From: Pseudomonadota bacterium
GTDB taxonomy: Bacteria > Pseudomonadota > Gammaproteobacteria > Burkholderiales > Casimicrobiaceae
Assembly (NCBI GenBank): GCA_022709775.1
Contig: JAKLIE010000081.1
Span: forward strand, 1 to 7,211
Length of the DNA: 7,211 nt
Reading direction: 5' to 3'
The notes under the pieces were generated by a model. The model did no database searches. It saw only the letters and a program-made list of their open reading frames with translations, and was not told the DNA's origin. Made by a program: the position numbers and the translations under genes. The number at the start of each line of letters is the position of its first letter. Position 1 is the stretch's first letter. This document shows, in pieces, positions 1-7,211 of the stretch.

Positions 1-424
1 GGGCGGGAGCCGCGGGCGCGGGCTTGGCCGGCGGGCTGACGTTGGGCGCGACGACGAGCTGGACCGCGACGCCGTCGGCATCGGCGAGCCAGAGCCCGTC
101 GCGTCCGCCGAGCGGATGCGGCTCGCGCCCCGCGCCGTGCTTCGCGATCCGCGCCGCGAATGCATCGACGTCCTCGGGAAAGATGCCGAACGTCAGGAAC
201 TGCAGGCGCTTCGGCTCGTCGTTGGCGTGGACCACGCCCCAGCAATGCGGATTGCCGTACGCCCGCAGCTCGAGCGACTGCCCGCTCCGGCGGACGTCGA
301 GGCCGAACGCCCGGTAGAAGCGCCCGGCTTCGTCGAGCGACGGAACACTCACGACGAACCGCTGCAGCGAGTGGACGCCGGTCACCCCGCGCCGGCGCGC
401 AGGTTCCTTGTCGGTGTTGCCCAT
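1..424 (-). CDS. VOC-superfamily (glyoxalase / extradiol dioxygenase-like) protein, N-terminal part, cut by window edge
   Basis: The reading frame opens with ATG at 424 and stays open to the left edge, giving 141 visible residues without a stop. The C-terminal part lies outside the window. Residues about 15-127 form one vicinal-oxygen-chelate module: a first strand HSLQRFVVSVPSL, a helix DEAGRFYRAFGLDV, then the second half ending GLWLADADGVAVQLVVAP. This closely resembles the N-terminal module of two-domain BphC-type ring-cleavage dioxygenases, where the metal ligands sit in the second domain. A Pro/Ala-rich segment from about residue 129 (VSPPAKPAPAAPA) looks like the linker to that second domain. 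The start is supported by a strong GAGGAG-type ribosome binding site. The gene lies 186 bp behind the PP-loop gene and may have its own promoter. The family assignment is fairly sure. Ring-cleavage activity is only a possibility, since the catalytic half is not visible. Confidence 0.85.
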   Translation of the reverse strand, partial: MGNTDKEPARRRGVTGVHSLQRFVVSVPSLDEAGRFYRAFGLDVRRSGQSLELRAYGNPHCWGVVHANDEPKRLQFLTFGIFPEDVDAFAARIAKHGAGREPHPLGGRDGLWLADADGVAVQLVVAPNVSPPAKPAPAAPA

Positions 425-425
425 G

Positions 426-435
426 CCTTCTCCTC
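426..435 (-). promoter_or_regulatory. Ribosome binding site of the VOC gene
   Basis: Read on the minus strand this is GAGGAGAAGG, ending one base before the ATG at 424. The AGGAG core lies about 6 nt from the start codon, which is good spacing. It is the clearest Shine-Dalgarno sequence in the window and fixes the start of the VOC gene. Confidence 0.75.
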
Positions 436-520
436 GAATCCCGCTTCGGCGCACCGCGCGTCTGGTGTGGCGGTCGCGGCCGCCGGCGAACCGGACGATC
501 GGCGTCGCGCCTGTGCCGGG

Positions 521-549
521 ACTTTCGTCACTGTTCCCGCGGTCGTCAA
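521..549 (-). promoter_or_regulatory. Candidate sigma70-type promoter for the VOC gene
   Basis: On the minus strand there is TTGACG (544-549, five of six matches to the -35 consensus). A 17-nt spacer follows, then GAAAGT (521-526, only three of six matches to the -10 consensus). It would give a leader of about 90 nt before the VOC start at 424. The -35 box and the exact spacing are the attraction. The -10 box is weak, so this is a tentative call. Confidence 0.25.
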
Positions 550-559
550 GCCCGCGGCC

Positions 560-596
560 GCGTCGACGACGCGGCGCGCGCGCCACGCCTCGACGC
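560..596 (-). terminator. GC-rich inverted repeat behind the PP-loop gene, possible hairpin or terminator
   Basis: Perfect 7-bp arms GCGTCGA (560-566) and TCGACGC (590-596) enclose a 12-bp perfect palindrome GGCGCGCGCGCC (573-584). The structure begins about 14 nt past the stop codon of the PP-loop gene. It could fold into a very stable hairpin at the 3' end of that transcript. No run of T follows it on the minus strand, so it is not a classical intrinsic terminator. It could instead be an mRNA-stabilising hairpin or a by-product of extreme GC content. Confidence 0.3.
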
Positions 597-610
597 GCGC
601 CGGCCGGGAT

Positions 611-2182
611 TCAGCCGGTCCGGTACCGACGCATCGTCTTCGCGCAGCCCCAGTGGAAGTGGTACAGCGAGGTCGAGCGCCACATCATGTGCAGGCGATC
701 CGTGCGCAAGCCGTCGAGCGCGACCGACACGAGCGGCAGGTGCGAGTAGATCGAGCGCACGTAGGTCAGCCGGCGATGCAGCCCGACACGCTCGGCGACA
801 GGTCGGGGATCGAGTTGCCGCGTTACCGCGGCGGGCACCTCGGATCGCAGGAAGTCCTGGAAGTCCCTCTCGCTCTCGTCGGAGAGCTCGCGCGAGCCCA
901 TTCCCGCGCCAAGCTTGCGCTGCCCGAAACCCTCGCGCGGCACGCCGGCCTCCTCCGCGATCCGGCGCGGGATCGGCCTGTCGTAGTAGCCGCGCCCGAG
1001 CGTCCAGGGCCGCATCTCGGCCGAGCGGGTGATGCGGAAGATCGCCGGACCGTGCCGTGCGCCGACGTAGGGCAGCGGGAAATGGACGAAGCCGGTGCGC
1101 AGCCGGAACTCGCCCAGCGCCTGTCCCGACAGGTGGCAATCGTCCCGCTCCGCGAGGTCGGTGCGGCAGCCCCTCGCCGTCGGGCCCCAGTAGCGCTCGC
1201 CATGCCGCCCTGACACGAAGACGCTGCCCCGCAGCGTGTCCTCCATGATGCGTGCCGTGGCGTCGGTGATCGCCGCCGGACTGCTGATGTAGAACTCGGC
1301 GCGCGGGTGACCGGGCACGCTCGCGAGCGCGCGGCGGTCGAACTCGGCGACGCGCAACCCGAGCGCGCGCAGCGTGTCTGCGCCGCTGTCGTCGTCGATC
1401 CTCTCCCGGACCCCGACGAGCGGATGCCCGGAGGGTCCCGCGCTTCGGACGAACGTCACGCCCTCGCGGCAGCCCGCGCGGCTCGCGATCGTCGCGGACG
1501 CCGTCGAATCGTATCCGCGGGAGCATGCCGCGACGAGGCGGTAGGTCGCGGCGCGATGCGGGTCGGCGGCGTTGGCCGCGAGCCGCCGGGTCGTCGCCAG
1601 CAACCGGTCGACGTAATCCGCGTAGCAGGATGGCGGATCGCCGGGTGGACGGTCGACGCGTTCGAGCGTCGCGTCGGCGCGAAGCCGCAGATTGCAGCAC
1701 GAATGGATCTCGACACGCCTGCCGGACGCCGTCCGCAGGAGGGTCGGGGCCGCGGCGATGCCCCGCCGCACGTGGCCGACGAAGTCGAAGAAGTAGCCGG
1801 GATGCGAGTGGTCGAGTCCGTCGCCGGCGTCCGCGAGCAGGAACGCGAGCGAGTTCGACACGCGGATACCGCCGCCGTCGCGCAGCACGAACAGGCGCTC
1901 GAGCGGATGGAACGGGGCGGCGAACACCAGCGCATCGCCGCGCACGCGCGCCCCCGACCCTGCGAGGGCGTCGGCCCGGTCGAAGTCGAACGCCCCGAAA
2001 TCGCCGTCCCAGGCGCCCTCGACGAATCCGTCATCGCGCGTCGCGACACCGCCGCCGTGGCGCACGCGCACCGGCTGGCCGGGACGCGCGCGGGCGCACC
2101 ACGCGAGCGAAGGCAGGTGGGAGAGCGGCTCGAACTCGATCTTCAGGATGCGCTCCTGGAATGCGCGGCGAGGCCGCGGCAT
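611..2182 (-). CDS. Asparagine-synthetase-like PP-loop ATP pyrophosphatase, substrate unknown
   Basis: This 523-residue protein resembles asparagine synthetase B in layout but not in detail. Residues about 85-168 look like the end of a degenerate class-II amidotransferase sandwich (VSNSLAFLL, then GYFFDFVGHV and TLLRTASGRRVEIH). No Cys stands at position 2 to act as glutaminase nucleophile. The synthetase-like half carries a PP-loop at 221-226 (SRGYDS, compare SGGxDS). It also has SGRHGERYWG at about 324-333, in the place of the GxGGDExxxGY segment, and then FRLRTGFVHFPLPYVGAR and SAEMRPWTLGRGYYDRPI at about 359-403, where AsnB lists its C-terminal helices. These features suggest that it adenylates a carboxylate and transfers an amine. 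That is inference, and the substrate is unknown. The gene starts 33 nt behind the GspE-type ATPase gene in the same frame, so the two are probably co-transcribed. The ATG at 2182 has no visible ribosome binding site, and a CTG at 2146 is an alternative start. No signal peptide or membrane segment is seen, so it is probably cytoplasmic. Confidence 0.75.
   Translation of the reverse strand: MPRPRRAFQERILKIEFEPLSHLPSLAWCARARPGQPVRVRHGGGVATRDDGFVEGAWDGDFGAFDFDRADALAGSGARVRGDALVFAAPFHPLERLFVLRDGGGIRVSNSLAFLLADAGDGLDHSHPGYFFDFVGHVRRGIAAAPTLLRTASGRRVEIHSCCNLRLRADATLERVDRPPGDPPSCYADYVDRLLATTRRLAANAADPHRAATYRLVAACSRGYDSTASATIASRAGCREGVTFVRSAGPSGHPLVGVRERIDDDSGADTLRALGLRVAEFDRRALASVPGHPRAEFYISSPAAITDATARIMEDTLRGSVFVSGRHGERYWGPTARGCRTDLAERDDCHLSGQALGEFRLRTGFVHFPLPYVGARHGPAIFRITRSAEMRPWTLGRGYYDRPIPRRIAEEAGVPREGFGQRKLGAGMGSRELSDESERDFQDFLRSEVPAAVTRQLDPRPVAERVGLHRRLTYVRSIYSHLPLVSVALDGLRTDRLHMMWRSTSLYHFHWGCAKTMRRYRTG
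2153..2157 (-). promoter_or_regulatory. Shine-Dalgarno-like AGGAG inside the start region of the PP-loop gene
   Basis: AGGAG on the minus strand lies 6 nt before a CTG codon at 2146-2144 (codon 13 of the annotated frame), which is followed by KIEFEPLSHLPS. The annotated ATG at 2182 has no comparable site. Translation may therefore start at the CTG and yield a 511-residue protein without the Arg-rich leader MPRPRR. CTG starts are rare, so both starts remain possible. Confidence 0.35.
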
Positions 2183-2215
2183 CCGCCGACGGGAACGCGG
2201 CGGAGCGCCCGCGCA

Positions 2216-4021
<1,806 letters not shown>

Positions 4022-4027
4022 CCGCGA

Positions 4028-4033
4028 ACTCTA
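4028..4033 (-). promoter_or_regulatory. Candidate -10 box for leaderless transcription of the GspE-type ATPase gene
   Basis: TAGAGT on the minus strand matches four of six bases of the -10 consensus. It is separated from the ATG at 4021 by 6 nt, which would place the transcription start at or beside the start codon. This fits the missing ribosome binding site. No convincing -35 box is seen 16-18 nt upstream, so confidence is low. Confidence 0.25.
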
Positions 4034-4064
4034 CACGCGGTGTCGGCCGCGGTGCGGCGCACGC

Positions 4065-4090
4065 GGGCTTCCAGGGGGTTCCGGAAGCCC
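4065..4090. repeat. Perfect 8-bp inverted repeat between the lipoprotein and ATPase genes
   Basis: The arms GGGCTTCC (4065-4072) and GGAAGCCC (4083-4090) pair perfectly around a 10-nt loop. The repeat lies 91 nt past the lipoprotein stop codon and 43 nt before the ATPase start. No T-run follows on either strand, so an intrinsic terminator is unlikely. A regulator operator or an RNA hairpin is equally possible. Confidence 0.5.
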
Positions 4091-4105
4091 TTGCACGGCA
4101 CGCCG

Positions 4106-4121
4106 TCGATCGATGACGTCA
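4106..4121. promoter_or_regulatory. Two abutting 8-bp palindromes, candidate operator
   Basis: TCGATCGA (4106-4113) is followed directly by TGACGTCA (4114-4121). Both are perfect palindromes. They sit in the 160-bp gap upstream of the ATPase gene, about 85-100 bp before its start codon, where an activator or repressor could bind. GC-rich DNA yields short palindromes by chance, so this is a candidate only. Confidence 0.25.
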
Positions 4122-4181
4122 CGTCCGCGTCGCGACGGTGCGCGCCGGCGTCCTGCGGCGGGAGCGTCGTGACGGGGACGT

Positions 4182-4757
4182 TCAGCGCCTCGGAGGTACC
4201 TGGCCGCCCGGCGGCCCCTTCCCCGGCGGACCCTTTCCCGGCGGCGGTCCGCGGCCGGGTCCGAAGGACGGCGCCGACGAATCGGCCATCGACGGCTCGA
4301 CCTCGCCGGCGACCACGGCCATCACGAGCGACTGCGGCGGCGCGGCCGGGTCGACCATGACGCGCGCGCCGGTGACGAACTGCGTCTTGCCGCCGAACCG
4401 GATGGTCGCACGCAGCGCGTGGAGGTCTCCGGTGAGCTTCGCGGGATCGACGGCCAGCGCGAACGGGATCGGAACCTGCCGCCCGTCGGTCCTGACCTTC
4501 GTTTCGGCGTTCAGGACCGGCTGCTCCAGCCGCGTCACGTCCATGAGCTGGACGACGAGCTCCGCGTCGGCCGGAAGCGTGACCTTCTCGCGGTAGACGA
4601 TCGAACCGCGGAAGACCTTCGCCGCGGACTCCGCCTTGCCGGCCGCCGTAGCGGGCGCGGATGCCGGCTCGACCGTCGAGCATCCGGGAACCATCATGAC
4701 GGCGAGCGCCGCTGCGAGCGTGACGGAGAGCGACTTCATCGGGATTCGGGTCTTCAT
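4182..4757 (-). CDS. YbaY/YscW-family lipoprotein with Gly/Pro/Lys-rich tail
   Basis: This 191-residue protein starts with a lipoprotein signal: KSLSVTLAAALAVMMVPGC, with the lipidated Cys at 26 (lipobox VPGC; Pro at -2 is unusual). Residues about 48-153 match the YbaY/YscW-type beta-sandwich: VFRGSIVYREKVTLPADAEL, VQLMDVTR, VPIPFAL, LHALRATIRFGGKTQFVT and the final strand SLVMAVVAGEVEP. The family comprises outer-membrane or periplasmic lipoproteins of poorly known role. YscW is the pilotin of the type III secretin, whereas YbaY homologues stand alone. From residue 166 the protein ends in a collagen-like low-complexity tail (GPPPGKGPPGKGPPGG) that is not part of the domain. The ATG at 4739 (residue 7) gives a more compact signal peptide and is a likely alternative start. 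Neither ATG has a clear ribosome binding site. The gene lies 43 bp behind pncB and 160 bp before the ATPase gene. A pilotin-like link to that ATPase is tempting but unproven. Confidence 0.88.
   Translation of the reverse strand: MKTRIPMKSLSVTLAAALAVMMVPGCSTVEPASAPATAAGKAESAAKVFRGSIVYREKVTLPADAELVVQLMDVTRLEQPVLNAETKVRTDGRQVPIPFALAVDPAKLTGDLHALRATIRFGGKTQFVTGARVMVDPAAPPQSLVMAVVAGEVEPSMADSSAPSFGPGRGPPPGKGPPGKGPPGGQVPPRR
4203..4250 (-). repeat. 15-bp imperfect tandem repeat coding the GPPGK tail
   Basis: On the minus strand, units close to GGNCCGCCGGGNAAG follow one another about three times, with the first unit enlarged by one proline codon and the last ending in Gly-Gly. They encode GPPPGK-GPPGK-GPPGG, residues 170-185 of the lipoprotein. 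Such in-frame repeats can change copy number without breaking the gene. Confidence 0.6.
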
Positions 4758-4800
4758 GCGGCGCGCACGATGCCACGGCGCGGCGGGAGACGCAAGAGGC

Positions 4801-6030
4801 TCAGCCCGCGCCGGCCCGCGCGGCGTCCGCCCCCCCGGGCGGCGCGGGCACGGCGGACGGGACGGGCACCTGGAACACCTCGCGCAGGTAGGCGACGTAG
4901 GACGGATCGTAGTCCATCGACTTCGACGGCTCGTCGCTGATCTTCGCGACCGGCTGGCCGTTGCACCGGGTCATCTTGATCACGATCGAGAGCGCGGGAT
5001 GACCGACGTCGTTCGTCAGGTTGGTACCGATGCCGAACGCCACCTGGCTGCGCCCGCGGAAATGCTCGAACAGCCGGATCGCGAGCGGCACGTCGAGCTG
5101 GTCGGAGAACACCATCACCTTGCTCTTCGGGTCGATGCGCATCGCGCGGTAGTGGGCGATCAGCTTCTCGCCCCACTCGAACGGGTCGCCCGAGTCGTGG
5201 CGCACGCCGTCGAACAGCTTGCAGAAGAACAGGTCGAAGTCGCGCAGGAACGCGTCCATGCCGCACACGTCGGAGAGCGCGATCCCGAGGTCGCCGCGGT
5301 ACTCCTTCGCCCACGTGTCGAACGCGAACCGCTGCGAGTCGCGCAGCCGCGGGCCCGCCGCCTGGCATGCCTGCAGGTACTCGTGCGCCATCGTGCCCAG
5401 CGGCGTGAGCTCGTGCCGCCGCGCGAGGTCGACGTTGCTCGTCCCCACGAACTTCGGCCCGATACCGGACTTGAGCGTCGCGACGACCTCCTCCTGCCAG
5501 GCACGGCCGTGCCGCCGCCGCGTCCCGTAGTCGGCGATCCGGAAGTCGGGGTCCGCCACCGCGTTGATCTGCGCGACCTTGGCCCCGAGCCGGCGCCGGC
5601 CCTCCGCGAAGTCGGTCGCCGGGTAGGCGCGCCGGTTCCACAGCTCCGACACGATCGCGAGGATCGGCACCTCGAACATGATCGTGTGGAGCCAGGGGCC
5701 CTTGATCGCGATGTCGATCTCGCCGCGGCGGCCCGCGATCGGCCGCACGCGCACGAAGCGCTGGTCCATCTGGAACAGACCCAGCAGGTCGACGAAGTCG
5801 CTCTTCATGAACCGGAGGCGACGCAGGTAGTCGAGCTCGTCCCGCGTGAATCGCAGCGAGCACAGCTCGGCGATCTCGCGCTCGATCTCCGGGATGAACG
5901 GCACGAGGTCGACGCCCTCGCTGCGGCACTTGAACCGGTATTCGACGTGCGCACCCGGGAAGTGGTGGAGCACGACCTGCATCATCGTGAACTTGTACAG
6001 GTCGGTGTCGAGGAGCGACGGGATGATCAT
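4801..6030 (-). CDS. pncB: Nicotinate phosphoribosyltransferase (NAD salvage)
   Basis: Joins nicotinate to PRPP with ATP to give nicotinate mononucleotide, the entry step of the Preiss-Handler NAD salvage pathway, in the cytoplasm. The 409 residues match E. coli PncB (about 400) along their whole length. They include the N-terminal [11 protein letters not shown] (6-16), [21 protein letters not shown] (194-214), then His216 in GTMAHE at the place of the phosphorylated active-site histidine. [13 protein letters not shown] (277-289), VFSDQLD (307-313), [10 protein letters not shown] (332-341) and [16 protein letters not shown] (356-371) follow. No key residue is missing. After residue 388 comes a Pro/Ala/Gly-rich tail of about 20 residues not needed by the family. 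The frame stays open far upstream, but family alignment places the start at the [11 protein letters not shown]et (6030). No strong ribosome binding site is visible there. The gene lies 74 bp behind the MFS gene and 43 bp before the lipoprotein gene. Confidence 0.97.
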   Translation of the reverse strand: MIIPSLLDTDLYKFTMMQVVLHHFPGAHVEYRFKCRSEGVDLVPFIPEIEREIAELCSLRFTRDELDYLRRLRFMKSDFVDLLGLFQMDQRFVRVRPIAGRRGEIDIAIKGPWLHTIMFEVPILAIVSELWNRRAYPATDFAEGRRRLGAKVAQINAVADPDFRIADYGTRRRHGRAWQEEVVATLKSGIGPKFVGTSNVDLARRHELTPLGTMAHEYLQACQAAGPRLRDSQRFAFDTWAKEYRGDLGIALSDVCGMDAFLRDFDLFFCKLFDGVRHDSGDPFEWGEKLIAHYRAMRIDPKSKVMVFSDQLDVPLAIRLFEHFRGRSQVAFGIGTNLTNDVGHPALSIVIKMTRCNGQPVAKISDEPSKSMDYDPSYVAYLREVFQVPVPSAVPAPPGGADAARAGAG

Positions 6031-6085
6031 CGGGCGGGTAGAGGCGGCACGGGGCCGGCTCGCCCGATGGTACTCCCCCGCCCGA

Positions 6086-6100
6086 CGGCGACGAACGCCG
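6086..6100 (-). other. Short hairpin in the MFS-pncB gap
   Basis: CGGCG and CGCCG pair perfectly around a 5-nt loop, a few bases past the MFS stop codon. The stem is only 5 bp and no T-run follows. It is at best a weak attenuating hairpin, and otherwise the 74-bp gap shows no clear signal. A TACCAT box (6067-6072, minus strand) could be a -10 element for pncB, but no fitting -35 box was found. Confidence 0.2.
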
Positions 6101-6104
6101 GCGC

Positions 6105-7211
6105 TCACTCGACCGGACGCCCTCCGCCGGCGCCGGAATCCACGACCCGGATTCGGTATGCGAGCACGACCGAGGCGAGCGTGAACGCGACGGCGAGCCA
6201 GCCGACCCATCCGTAGCCGGCGAGCGAGCCGTCCGACGCACGGCCCACGATCGTGCCGGCCGCCAGCGCCGCCAGGCCCGCACCGAGTTGCTGGACGGCC
6301 GAGTTGAAGCTCATGAACGCGCCGCGCACGCGGGGCTGCGCGCTGCCCGAGATCAGCGCCATCGCGGGGCCGAAGCGGCCCGGCACCAGGATGAAGAACA
6401 GCGTCGACACCGGGAGGAACCATGCGAGCGAGGCGCGCGGCATGTGCGTGACCGCGAGGATCGGCGCGATCGACGCCACCGCGACGCAGGCGTAGACCCG
6501 CTTCTTCCCGAACCGGTCCGCCAGGCGGCCGATCACCTGGGCGGTGACGAGCGTCGCGACGCCGCCGACCGCGTACATCGCCGGGAGCTCGGATTCGAGC
6601 AGGCCGACGTTGGCGACCGCGTAGGCCGCGACGAACGGGATCACCGTGAAGCCCGCGAGCATCAGCGCCAGCATGAACGCGAACGCGCGCCAGTGGTTGC
6701 CTTCCCTCACGATCGCGTGCACGCGCTCGATCGGGCGGCGCGACCGCCCGTGCGCGACGTGTCCGGCGACCGGCGGGATCAGCCAGGACGCCACGAGGCC
6801 GACCGCAACCGAGACCGCCGCGACCGCCAGGAACGGCGCGCGCCAGCTGGCGTGCGTCGCGATCCACAGGCCGGCCGGGACGCCGATGATCGCCGCCAGC
6901 GAGAACGCGCTCGCGACCAGCGCGTTGGCGCGCGCGCGGCGCGCATAGGGCACGGTGTCCGCGACGATCGCGAGGATCTGGGCGCCCAGCACCCCGCCGA
7001 AGACGCCCGCGAGGATGCGCGCCGCGAGGAGCGCCTCGTAGCCGGGCGCGAGCCCGCACAGCGCGGTCGCTAGCACGAAGCCCCCGTAGAGCGAGAGGAG
7101 CGCGTGCCGGCGGTCGTAGCGGTCGATCACGAACACCGACAGGAGACCGCTCGCGGCGGCCGCGAACGTGTAGGCGGACACCAGCAGTCCGAAGTGGCGC
7201 GGATCGATGGC
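6105..7211 (-). CDS. MFS transporter, N-terminus cut by window edge
   Basis: The frame is open to the right edge and gives 368 visible residues before the TGA at 6105. The GTG at 7181 is only an internal codon: the upstream codons [10 protein letters not shown] continue the same protein and are typical of the end of helix 1 and start of helix 2. Nearly all of a 12-helix major facilitator is present. The loop 2-3 signature [12 protein letters not shown] is at visible residues about 28-39, and its second copy [12 protein letters not shown] is in loop 8-9 at about 228-239. A central cytoplasmic loop with [22 protein letters not shown] precedes helix 7. The pattern resembles proton-coupled efflux carriers of the AraJ/YdhP-like group, which act in the inner membrane. 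No substrate can be read from the sequence. It ends 74 bp before pncB on the same strand, so they may share a transcript. Confidence 0.93.
   Translation of the reverse strand, partial: AIDPRHFGLLVSAYTFAAAASGLLSVFVIDRYDRRHALLSLYGGFVLATALCGLAPGYEALLAARILAGVFGGVLGAQILAIVADTVPYARRARANALVASAFSLAAIIGVPAGLWIATHASWRAPFLAVAAVSVAVGLVASWLIPPVAGHVAHGRSRRPIERVHAIVREGNHWRAFAFMLALMLAGFTVIPFVAAYAVANVGLLESELPAMYAVGGVATLVTAQVIGRLADRFGKKRVYACVAVASIAPILAVTHMPRASLAWFLPVSTLFFILVPGRFGPAMALISGSAQPRVRGAFMSFNSAVQQLGAGLAALAAGTIVGRASDGSLAGYGWVGWLAVAFTLASVVLAYRIRVVDSGAGGGRPVE

Larger units (their letters stand above)
425..610. other. 186-bp intergenic region before the VOC gene
   Basis: No coding frame with support is seen. 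The region holds the GC-rich inverted repeat near the PP-loop stop codon, the candidate promoter and the ribosome binding site of the VOC gene. Together these suggest that transcription is reset here and that the VOC gene is its own unit. Confidence 0.5.
4022..4181. other. 160-bp intergenic region before the ATPase gene
   Basis: No supported gene is seen. The region carries the 8-bp inverted repeat, the paired palindromes and the -10-like box. Its size relative to the neighbouring gaps (33, 43 and 74 bp) makes it the likeliest promoter region for the ATPase and PP-loop genes. Confidence 0.5.

Noticed and set aside
116..1213. Plus-strand open frame of 365 codons
   Set aside because: It overlaps the VOC and PP-loop genes in antisense and shows no family resemblance.
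4758..4800. TTGCGT/CATCGT pair as a promoter for the lipoprotein gene
   Set aside because: Each box matches only three of six consensus bases. In this GC content that is not enough, and the 43-bp gap suits co-transcription with pncB.
4636..6216. Plus-strand open frame of 526 codons
   Set aside because: It is antisense to pncB and has the same shadow composition, with no recognisable motif.
6031..7059. Upstream in-frame extension of pncB by 343 codons
   Set aside because: The PncB family begins at the Met at 6030. The extension runs out of frame through the MFS gene and is low-complexity Arg/Ala-rich sequence.
7179..7181. GTG at 7181 as the start of the MFS gene
   Set aside because: The codons upstream to the window edge continue the protein in frame, and starting here would remove helix 1 of a standard carrier.

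Overview
The window is very GC-rich (roughly 70% by eye) and reads as ordinary chromosomal DNA of a high-GC proteobacterium. Betaproteobacteria (Burkholderiales-like) is the best guess. The evidence is an E. coli-type PncB, a YbaY/YscW-type lipoprotein, a GspE/PilB-type secretion ATPase and a BphC-like VOC protein. The taxonomic call rests on protein style, not on a marker gene. All six supported genes lie on the minus strand, so transcription runs from right to left. The long plus-strand reading frames are antisense shadows of these genes.

In transcription order the layout is as follows. (1) An MFS transporter is cut by the right edge of the window and ends at 6105. (2) pncB, nicotinate phosphoribosyltransferase of NAD salvage, spans 4801-6030. 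(3) A YbaY-family lipoprotein with a collagen-like Gly/Pro/Lys tail spans 4182-4757. (4) A GspE/PulE-type AAA+ secretion or pilus-assembly ATPase with all its nucleotide motifs and a four-cysteine zinc site spans 2216-4021. (5) A 523-residue asparagine-synthetase-like PP-loop protein of unknown substrate spans 611-2182, 33 nt behind the ATPase and in the same reading frame. (6) The N-terminal 141 residues of a VOC/extradiol-dioxygenase-like protein run off the left edge (1-424).

The gaps are short: 74, 43, 160, 33 and 186 bp. The MFS-pncB-lipoprotein set could be one transcript, and the ATPase with the PP-loop gene another. The 160-bp gap before the ATPase gene is the richest non-coding stretch. 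It holds a perfect 8-bp inverted repeat, two abutting 8-bp palindromes, and a -10-like box placed for leaderless transcription. The 186-bp gap before the VOC gene holds a long GC-rich inverted repeat, a possible TTGACG promoter and a clear ribosome binding site.

The most interesting item is the PP-loop protein. It looks like an asparagine synthetase that lacks the N-terminal glutaminase cysteine, has an SRGYDS-type PP-loop, and sits directly behind an orphan GspE-type ATPase with no other secretion genes beside it. No tRNA, rRNA, CRISPR array, insertion sequence or prophage gene was seen.
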